From: Pseudomonadota bacterium
GTDB taxonomy: Bacteria > Pseudomonadota > Gammaproteobacteria > Burkholderiales > Burkholderiaceae_C
Reading direction: 5' to 3'
DNA length: 64,000 nt
Assembly (NCBI GenBank): GCA_029780695.1
Contig: JAKOYD010000051.1
Coordinates: 50,853 to 114,852, forward strand
Below, in pieces: positions 58,476 through 64,000 of this stretch. Position numbers and translations under genes: made by a program. Below the pieces are notes generated by a model. It worked only from the letters and a program-made list of their open reading frames with translations, was not told the origin of the DNA and did not search any database. Every line of letters begins with the position of its first letter. Positions within the stretch are counted from its first letter, which is position 1.

Positions 58476-58476
58476 C

Positions 58477-58809
58477 ATGGCGGCGTTCACCATCACCCTC
58501 GACGACACCGGTGAAAGCTACCGCTGCGTCGACTATCGCAGCGTGCTCGAAGGCATGGAAGCGCTCGGCAAAAAAGGGATTCCCGTGGGTTGTCGCCAAG
58601 GCGGCTGCGGCGTGTGCAAGGTACAGGTGATGAGCGGCAGCTACAGCAAGCGTGTGATGAGCCGCGAGCACGTCAGCGCCGAGGATGAGGCCGCCGGCTG
58701 CGTTTTGTCGTGCCGCATCAAGCCGACCAGCGACCTGCGCATCAGCGTGGTTGGAACAATGAAAAAAAACGTCTGCCGGACGGTTGGGCCGGCGGATGCT
58801 TCACTTTGA
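58477..58809 (+). CDS. dmpQ: Chloroplast-type [2Fe-2S] ferredoxin DmpQ/XylT
   Basis: This 110-residue ferredoxin has the cluster cysteines C39, C44 and C47 (CRQGGCGVC) and a fourth near C75-C79 (GCVLSC). XylT/DmpQ-type ferredoxins re-reduce the iron of catechol 2,3-dioxygenase after inactivation by substituted catechols. The next gene is that dioxygenase, which supports the role. Confidence 0.92.
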   Translation: MAAFTITLDDTGESYRCVDYRSVLEGMEALGKKGIPVGCRQGGCGVCKVQVMSGSYSKRVMSREHVSAEDEAAGCVLSCRIKPTSDLRISVVGTMKKNVCRTVGPADASL

Positions 58810-58836
58810 CTCAACCTTTGAACGAGGAGACTTGAC

Positions 58837-59763
58837 ATGGCAATGACCGGTGTTTTGCGCCCAGGCCACGCCCAAATTCGCGTGCTCGACCTGGACGAAT
58901 CGATCAAGTGGTACACCGACGTCATGGGCCTGGTGCCCATGGGCAGGGACGGCCAGGGCCGCGCCTATTTCAAGACCCGCGCCGAGCGCGACCACCACAG
59001 CATCGTGCTGCGTCAGGCCGACAAAGCCGGCATGGACTTCTTCGGTTACAAGGTGCTCGACACGGCCACGCTGGACGAACTGGAAGCAAAGCTGCAAGCC
59101 CACGGCGTGAAGACCGAGCGCGTTCCCGCCGGCGAGTTGCTGGAGACGGGCGAGCGCGTGCGCTTTGAGGTGCCCACCGGCCACACCATCGAGCTGTATG
59201 CCGAAAAGAAAGACGTGGGCAACGCCACCGGCTACACCAACCCCGAAGTGGACGTGATCGACGGCAAGGGCATCTGCCCGATCCGCCTGGATCACTGCCT
59301 GGTCTACGGTACCGACCTGGACGGCGCGACCGATATCTTTACCAAGGTGCTGGGCTTCACGCTGGTCGAGCGCGTCAAGCTCGAAGACGGCCAGACCGAC
59401 CTGGGCGTGTGGCTGACGTGCAGTGCCAAGGCACACGACATCGCCATCGTGCGCCATGGTGAAAACGCCAAGCTGCACCACGTGTCATTTCAGCTTGGCA
59501 GCTGGGAGCAGGTGCTGCGCGCCGCCGACATCATGAGCAAGAACCGCGTGTCGATCGACGTCGGCCCTACGCGCCACGGCGTTACCAACGGCACGACGAT
59601 CTATTTCTTCGATCCGTCGGGCAACCGCCTGGAGACCTTCTGCGGCGGCTACGACCACTACCCGGACATGCATCCGATCACCTGGACCTGGGATGAAGTG
59701 GGGGCGGGGATTTTCTATCACAACCGCAAGTTGAACGACGCGTTCCTGTCGGTCGTGACCTGA
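58837..59763 (+). CDS. dmpB: Catechol 2,3-dioxygenase
   Basis: This 308-residue extradiol dioxygenase opens catechol next to the diol to give 2-hydroxymuconic semialdehyde. It has the two-domain vicinal-oxygen-chelate fold. Iron ligands are H153 (LDHCLVYG), H214 or H215 (LHHVSFQL) and E266 (RLETFCGG). Length and spacing match XylE/DmpB. A strong ribosome site (GAGGAGA) precedes the ATG. The frame around 59000-59200 is well conserved. Confidence 0.96.
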   Translation: MAMTGVLRPGHAQIRVLDLDESIKWYTDVMGLVPMGRDGQGRAYFKTRAERDHHSIVLRQADKAGMDFFGYKVLDTATLDELEAKLQAHGVKTERVPAGELLETGERVRFEVPTGHTIELYAEKKDVGNATGYTNPEVDVIDGKGICPIRLDHCLVYGTDLDGATDIFTKVLGFTLVERVKLEDGQTDLGVWLTCSAKAHDIAIVRHGENAKLHHVSFQLGSWEQVLRAADIMSKNRVSIDVGPTRHGVTNGTTIYFFDPSGNRLETFCGGYDHYPDMHPITWTWDEVGAGIFYHNRKLNDAFLSVVT

Positions 59764-59816
59764 TCTGTCGTGGCCGGGGGGCTTCACACCCGCGCCACAC
59801 TGAAAACGCGCTTGCC

Positions 59817-60245
59817 ATGACCTTAAACACCAGCATACCCCAATCCGTCATCACGGCCCAAGCGGCGCACACCGCCGTGCAGGCGGCCGTCGCCAAGGCG
59901 GCGGAGTTGGGCATTCGCATCAACGTCGCGGTGACCGATGGCAGCGGCCTGCTGGCGGCTTTTTTGCGCATGCCGGGCGCCTTTCTGCATTCGATCGATA
60001 TCGCCATCGACAAGGCCTACACGGCGGCGAGCTTTGGCTTTCCCACGTCGCAGTGGGACAAAATCCTGGCGAGCGACCCGGCGCTTGCCCGCGGCATGCC
60101 GCATCGCCCGCGCATCGTGGTGTTTGGCGGCGGCTTGCCCATCAAGCAAGGCGGTGCGCTGATCGGCGCCATCGGCGTGTCGGGCGGCTCGGCCGAGCAG
60201 GATGAAATCTGCGCCCTGGCCGGGCTCAAGTCCATTGGCCTGTAA
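59817..60245 (+). CDS. GlcG/HbpS-family haem-binding-like protein
   Basis: This 142-residue protein belongs to the GlcG/HbpS (DUF336) family, with INVAVTDGSGLLAAFLRMPG, DIAIDKAYTAASFGFPT and a glycine-rich GGLPIKQGGALIGAIGVSGG. Family members can bind haem or small metabolites, but the role in catechol degradation is unknown. Similar genes appear between the dioxygenase and semialdehyde dehydrogenase genes of some meta operons. Confidence 0.88.
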   Translation: MTLNTSIPQSVITAQAAHTAVQAAVAKAAELGIRINVAVTDGSGLLAAFLRMPGAFLHSIDIAIDKAYTAASFGFPTSQWDKILASDPALARGMPHRPRIVVFGGGLPIKQGGALIGAIGVSGGSAEQDEICALAGLKSIGL

Positions 60246-60279
60246 TCTTGCGGCGCCATTCTTGAAGAGCAATGAATCC

Positions 60280-61740
60280 ATGAAAGAATTTCTCAATTTC
60301 ATCAACGGCGAATACGTCAAAAGCGCCAGCGGCAAGACGTTTCAGGACATCAACCCGGTCGATGGCAGCGTCATCGGCCTGATCCACGAAGCCGGCCAGC
60401 CCGAAGTGAATGCCGCCGTGGCCGCCGCCAAGGCGGCGCTGAAAGGCGATTGGGGCAAGCTCTCCGTGGTGGAGCGCTGCAAGCTGCTCGATGCCGTGGC
60501 GGGCGAAATCAACCGCCGCTTCGACGACTTTTTGCAGGCCGAGATTGCCGACACGGGCAAGCCGCACCACCTGGCCTCGCACGTCGACATTCCACGCGGC
60601 GCGGCCAACTTCCAGATCTTCATCGACACCATCAAGAGCACGGCCACCGAGTCGTTCAACATGCGCACGCCCGATGGAAAAACGGCGCTCAGCTACGGCG
60701 TGCGCGTGCCGCGCGGCGTGATCGCGGTGGTCTGCCCTTGGAACCTGCCGCTGTTGCTGATGACGTGGAAGGTGGGCCCCGCGCTGGCGTGCGGCAACAC
60801 CGTGGTCGTCAAGCCCAGTGAAGAAACCCCCGCCACCGCCACGCTGCTGGGCGAGGTGATGAATGCCGTCGGCATGCCCAAGGGCGTGTACAACGTGGTG
60901 CATGGCTTTGGCCCCGGGTCGGCGGGCGAATTCCTTACGCGCCACCCGGACGTGAACGGCATCACCTTCACCGGCGAAACGCGCACCGGCAGTGCCATCA
61001 TGAAAGCCGCCGCCGAAGGCGTGCGCCCCGTGTCGCTGGAAATGGGTGGCAAGAACGCAGCGGTGGTGTTTGCCGATTGCGACTTCCAGGTCGCGGTCGA
61101 TACGCTGACACGTTCGTGCTTCGAAAACGCCGGCCAGGTGTGTCTGGGCACCGAGCGCGTGTACGTCGAGCGCCCGATCTTTGAGAAACTGGTGGCGGCC
61201 CTCAAAGACAAGGCCGAGGGCATGAAGCCCGGCCTGCCGTTCGACCAAGGCACCAAGATCGGCCCGGTCATCAGCAAAGAGCACCAGGACAAGGTGCTGG
61301 GCCTGTACAAAACCGCCAAGGACGAAGGTGCCACCGTCGTCACCGGTGGCGGCGTGCCCGACATGCCCGATGCGCTGAAAGGCGGCCACTGGGTGCAGCC
61401 CACCATCTGGACCGGCCTGCCTGAAACCGCCACCGTGGTGACGGAAGAAGTCTTTGGCCCCTGCTGTCACATCAGCCCATTCGACTCTGAAGACGAAGTG
61501 CTGACCAAGGTCAACGCCAACCGCTATGGCTTGGCGACGTCGATTTTTACCAGCGACATTGGCCGCGCCAATCGTCTGGCGCACCACATTGAAGTGGGCC
61601 TGTGCTGGATCAACAGCTGGTTCTTGCGCGACTTGCGCACGCCGTTTGGCGGCTCCAAGCAGTCGGGCATCGGCCGCGAAGGCGGCGTGCATTCGCTGGA
61701 GTTCTATACCGAACTGCGCAACGTGATGGTGAAGTTTTAA
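60280..61740 (+). CDS. dmpC: 2-hydroxymuconic semialdehyde dehydrogenase
   Basis: This 486-residue NAD-dependent aldehyde dehydrogenase oxidises 2-hydroxymuconic semialdehyde to 4-oxalocrotonate (the oxalocrotonate branch of the meta pathway). It starts MKEFLNFINGEYVKS and has the catalytic asparagine in CPWNLPLLLM (N155), the base E254 in LEMGGKNA and nucleophile C288 in FENAGQVCLG. It is separated from dmpE by an element A copy; the hydrolytic branch gene dmpD is not between them. Confidence 0.94.
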   Translation: MKEFLNFINGEYVKSASGKTFQDINPVDGSVIGLIHEAGQPEVNAAVAAAKAALKGDWGKLSVVERCKLLDAVAGEINRRFDDFLQAEIADTGKPHHLASHVDIPRGAANFQIFIDTIKSTATESFNMRTPDGKTALSYGVRVPRGVIAVVCPWNLPLLLMTWKVGPALACGNTVVVKPSEETPATATLLGEVMNAVGMPKGVYNVVHGFGPGSAGEFLTRHPDVNGITFTGETRTGSAIMKAAAEGVRPVSLEMGGKNAAVVFADCDFQVAVDTLTRSCFENAGQVCLGTERVYVERPIFEKLVAALKDKAEGMKPGLPFDQGTKIGPVISKEHQDKVLGLYKTAKDEGATVVTGGGVPDMPDALKGGHWVQPTIWTGLPETATVVTEEVFGPCCHISPFDSEDEVLTKVNANRYGLATSIFTSDIGRANRLAHHIEVGLCWINSWFLRDLRTPFGGSKQSGIGREGGVHSLEFYTELRNVMVKF

Positions 61741-61743
61741 GTC

Positions 61744-61799
61744 AAATCGGCCTCTGCCGCTTGTCTGGCAAGCGCGGTAAGCTATCAAAATGATTGCAA
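61744..61799. repeat. Element A copy between dmpC and dmpE
   Basis: AAATCGGCCTCTG leads into core 61757-61775, CCGCTTG-TCTGG-CAAGCGC, followed by GGTAAGCTATCAAAATGATTG. It fills the whole 60-base gap and reaches the dmpE ATG, leaving no visible Shine-Dalgarno sequence. Confidence 0.8.
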
Positions 61800-61800
61800 A

Positions 61801-62583
61801 ATGAAAACTGAATTGATCGATCAACTGGGCGACGAGCTGTACGAGGCCCTCAAGGCCTGCCGCACGCTGGAGCCGCTGACCAACCGCCACGCCGACATCA
61901 CCATCGACGACGCCTACGCCATTCAGCAGCGCATGATGAAGCGGCGCCTGGATGCCGGCGAGAAGGTGGTGGGCAAGAAGATCGGCGTCACCAGCAAGGC
62001 GGTGATGAACATGCTGGGCGTGTTCCAGCCCGACTTTGGCTGGCTGACCGATGCCATGGTCTACAACGAAGGCCAGGCCATCGAGGCCAAGACGCTGATT
62101 CAGCCCAAGGCCGAGGGCGAGATCGCCTTTGTGCTGAAGAAAACGCTGAAAGGCCCCGGCGTCAGCGCCGCCGACGTGCTGGCCGCCACCGAAGGCGTGA
62201 TGGCCTGCTTCGAGATCGTCGATTCGCGCATCCAGGACTGGAAGATCAATATTCAGGACACCGTGGCCGACAACGCCAGCTGCGGCGTGTTCGTGCTGGG
62301 CGACCGGCTGGTGGACGTGCGCGACGTGGACCTGGCCACCTGCGGAATGATTCTGGAAAAGAACGGCGAAATCATCGCCACCGGCGCCGGCGCCGCGGCG
62401 CTGGGCCATCCGGCCAACGCTGTCGCGTGGCTCGCCAACACGCTGGGCGCGCACGGCATTGCGCTGGAGGCGGGCGAGGTCGTGCTGTCGGGATCGCTCG
62501 CCATCATGACGCCGGTACAGGCGGGCGACAACCTGCGCGTGACGATTGGCGGCATCGGCGGGTGCTCCGTTCGGTTTGTGTAA
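61801..62583 (+). CDS. dmpE: 2-oxopent-4-enoate (2-hydroxypentadienoate) hydratase
   Basis: This 260-residue enzyme adds water to 2-hydroxypenta-2,4-dienoate to give 4-hydroxy-2-oxovalerate. The stretches GKKIGVTSKAVMNMLGV, QPKAEGEIAFVLKKTL, DSRIQDWKINIQDTVADNAS and GAAALGHPANAVAWLANTLG match DmpE more closely than the related decarboxylase DmpH. The ATG at 61801 has no ribosome site of its own because element A abuts it. A long hairpin follows before dmpF. Confidence 0.92.
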   Translation: MKTELIDQLGDELYEALKACRTLEPLTNRHADITIDDAYAIQQRMMKRRLDAGEKVVGKKIGVTSKAVMNMLGVFQPDFGWLTDAMVYNEGQAIEAKTLIQPKAEGEIAFVLKKTLKGPGVSAADVLAATEGVMACFEIVDSRIQDWKINIQDTVADNASCGVFVLGDRLVDVRDVDLATCGMILEKNGEIIATGAGAAALGHPANAVAWLANTLGAHGIALEAGEVVLSGSLAIMTPVQAGDNLRVTIGGIGGCSVRFV

Positions 62584-62593
62584 ACCCCAACAG

Positions 62594-62708
62594 CCGGACG
62601 CGAAGAACGCGAAAGTGACGCAAAGGGCGCGAAAGATTCAGAAAAAGGATTTTCAAAATTTTTGATTTTTCGCGTCCTTCGCGAATCCTTTGCGTCCTTC
62701 GCGTCCGG
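62594..62708. repeat. Element C long hairpin between dmpE and dmpF
   Basis: CCGGACGCGAAGAACGCG on the left faces CCTTCGCGTCCGG on the right, with further pairs ACGCAAAGG and CCTTTGCGT and an AT-rich centre, giving a palindrome of about 115 bases. It sits inside the operon and could reduce read-through or stabilise a processed mRNA end. Confidence 0.8.
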
Positions 62709-62735
62709 TTTTTCTGAATTCAATAAAGGCCACCC

Positions 62736-63644
62736 ATGACCTCAAAAATCAAATGCGCCCTGATCGGCCCCGGCAACATCGGCACCGATCTGCTGGCCAA
62801 GTTGCAGCGCAGCCCGGTGCTTGAGCCGGTGTGGATGGTGGGCATCGACCCGCAGTCTGACGGCCTCAAAAAAGCCCGCGAAATGGGCATCAAGACCACC
62901 GCCGACGGCGTCGATGGCCTGGTGCCCCACATGAAGGCCGACGGCGTGCAAATCGTTTTTGACGCCACCAGCGCCTACGTGCACGCCGAGAACTCGCGCA
63001 AGGTCAACGCCGAAGGCGCGATGATGATCGACCTCACCCCCGCCGCCATCGGCCCGTTTTGCATTCCGCCGGTGAATCTGAAAGCCCACGTCGGCCAGGG
63101 TGAAATGAACGTCAACATGGTCACCTGCGGCGGCCAGGCCACGATCCCCATGGTCGCCGCCGTCAGCCGCGTGCAGCCGGTGGAATACGGCGAAATCGTT
63201 GCCACCGTCTCCAGCAAATCCGCCGGCCCCGGCACGCGCAAGAACATCGACGAATTCACCCGCACCACCGCCGGCGCCATCGAAAAAGTCGGCGGCGCCA
63301 AAAAAGGCAAGGCCATCATCATCATCAACCCGGCCGAGCCCCCGCTCATCATGCGCGACACCGTGCACTGCCTGGTCGAAGGCACGCCCGACGAAGCCGC
63401 CATCACCCAAAGCATCCACGACATGATTGCCGAGGTGCAGAAATACGTACCCGGCTACAAGCTGGTCAACGGCCCGGTGTTCGACGGCAACCGCGTGTCG
63501 GTGTTTCTGGAGGTCGAAGGCCTGGGCGACTACCTGCCCAAGTACGCCGGCAACCTCGACATCATGACGGCAGCCGCCGCGCACACCGCCGAGATGTTTG
63601 CCGAAGAGATTCTGGCCGGTACGCTCAAGCTGCAAGCCGCGTGA
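62736..63644 (+). CDS. dmpF: Acetaldehyde dehydrogenase (acylating)
   Basis: This 302-residue enzyme turns acetaldehyde, NAD+ and CoA into acetyl-CoA. It has an N-terminal Rossmann loop [13 protein letters not shown] (8-20) and the catalytic cysteine C131 in [11 protein letters not shown]. It forms a channelling complex with the aldolase encoded next, so acetaldehyde is not released. The ATG at 62736 follows AAAGG. The dmpF-dmpG order is conserved. Confidence 0.95.
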   Translation: MTSKIKCALIGPGNIGTDLLAKLQRSPVLEPVWMVGIDPQSDGLKKAREMGIKTTADGVDGLVPHMKADGVQIVFDATSAYVHAENSRKVNAEGAMMIDLTPAAIGPFCIPPVNLKAHVGQGEMNVNMVTCGGQATIPMVAAVSRVQPVEYGEIVATVSSKSAGPGTRKNIDEFTRTTAGAIEKVGGAKKGKAIIIINPAEPPLIMRDTVHCLVEGTPDEAAITQSIHDMIAEVQKYVPGYKLVNGPVFDGNRVSVFLEVEGLGDYLPKYAGNLDIMTAAAAHTAEMFAEEILAGTLKLQAA

Positions 63645-63658
63645 AGGGGGAACAGATC

Positions 63659-64000
63659 ATGAAAGACAAGAAAATCACCCTGCACGACATGACCCTGCGC
63701 GACGGCATGCACCCCAAGCGCCACCTGATGACGCTGGAGCAGATGAAAGCCGTGGCCCAAGGCCTGGACGCCGCCGGCATCCCGCTGATCGAAGTCACGC
63801 ACGGCGACGGCCTGGGCGGCAGCAGCGTCAACTACGGCTTTCCGGCGCACAGCGACGAGGAATACCTGGGCGCCGTGATTCCGTTGCTCAAGAAGGCCAA
63901 AGTCTCCGCGCTGCTCATCCCCGGCATCGGCACCGTCGATCATTTGAAGATGGCGCACGACCTCGGTGTGCGCACCATCCGCGTGGCCACGCACTGCACC
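63659..64000 (+). CDS. dmpG: 4-hydroxy-2-oxovalerate aldolase (C-terminal part beyond window)
   Basis: Only the first 114 residues are visible; the frame is open to the window end. It opens [20 protein letters not shown], with the LRDG motif of the HMGL/DmpG family, and continues [16 protein letters not shown] and [20 protein letters not shown]. It splits 4-hydroxy-2-oxovalerate into pyruvate and acetaldehyde, handed on to DmpF. A strong ribosome site (AAGGGGGAA) precedes the start. Confidence 0.95.
   Translation, partial: MKDKKITLHDMTLRDGMHPKRHLMTLEQMKAVAQGLDAAGIPLIEVTHGDGLGGSSVNYGFPAHSDEEYLGAVIPLLKKAKVSALLIPGIGTVDHLKMAHDLGVRTIRVATHCT

Noticed and set aside
61801..62583. 4-oxalocrotonate decarboxylase (dmpH/xylI) for this gene
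   Set aside because: The conserved stretches match the hydratase DmpE better, and its place directly before dmpF and dmpG fits the hydratase.

Overview
The window is a GC-rich chromosomal stretch (about two thirds G+C by eye). It most resembles a betaproteobacterium of the order Burkholderiales, probably family Comamonadaceae (Acidovorax/Ottowia-like). The hints are the gene orders smc-zipA-ligA, DUF3579-argD-argF beside rpsT-murJ, hda-HAD-pcnB-folK and kynB-kynU-kynA, together with several families of short dispersed palindromes of the kind scattered through such genomes. I see no rRNA, tRNA, CRISPR array, prophage or intact insertion sequence.

Layout: 1-7.3 kb is a minus-strand lysine/diaminopimelate block (dapC, a low-GC secreted orphan, dapD, pilU, dapE, prmB, an ABC-F ATPase). 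7.4-16 kb is the plus-strand smc-zipA-ligA-ROK kinase run. 16-25.3 kb is a mixed region: a lipoprotein, def, an NlpC/P60 hydrolase, a PQQ sugar dehydrogenase, an iron-binding protein with a Fur site, a phasin with a structured 3' region, a histone-deacetylase-like enzyme, a thioesterase, a nitroreductase and pncB. 25.3-30 kb holds nhaD and the tryptophan-degrading kynBUA genes. 30.1-32.6 kb is a Fur-controlled feoA-feoB-small-protein operon. 32.8-38.9 kb carries argF, argD, DUF3579, rpsT, murJ and a SirB1-like protein. 39-44 kb carries a solute-binding protein, an overlapping isochorismatase/PfpI/GlxA trio and an AI-2E transporter. 44-54 kb carries purM, hda, pcnB, folK, a CoA transferase and the DUF47-pit phosphate pair. 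54-57.1 kb carries rpsP-rimM, ftsB, eno and DUF1330.

57.2-64 kb is an aromatic-degradation module: a divergent GntR repressor candidate, then dmpQ, dmpB (catechol 2,3-dioxygenase), a GlcG/HbpS-like gene, dmpC, dmpE, dmpF and dmpG (cut by the window end). Together they take catechol through 2-hydroxymuconic semialdehyde to 2-oxopentenoate, 4-hydroxy-2-oxovalerate, pyruvate and acetyl-CoA. The phenol hydroxylase genes expected before dmpQ are missing, but a short reading frame ending one base before dmpQ looks like the 3' tail of dmpP, which suggests an internal deletion. The semialdehyde hydrolase dmpD is also not in the run.

The most notable non-genic signal is the density of small palindromic repeats. 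Element A (core GCGCTTG-N5-CAAGCGC with an AT-rich flank) occurs about 14 times. Element B (CCCCCTGAGTCG ... CTGCTCCGCGGCC, about 110 bp) occurs 4 times. Element C (GCGTCCTTCGCG long hairpins, about 100 bp) occurs 3 times. There are also single or paired copies of other palindromes. Several copies lie inside reading frames (dapE, ligA, pcnB), or supply stop codons, tails or translation-start regions (hda, dmpE, the small Feo protein). This resembles palindromic elements that invade coding sequence in other bacteria. All calls rest on reading the sequence and on remembered family features; no search was run.
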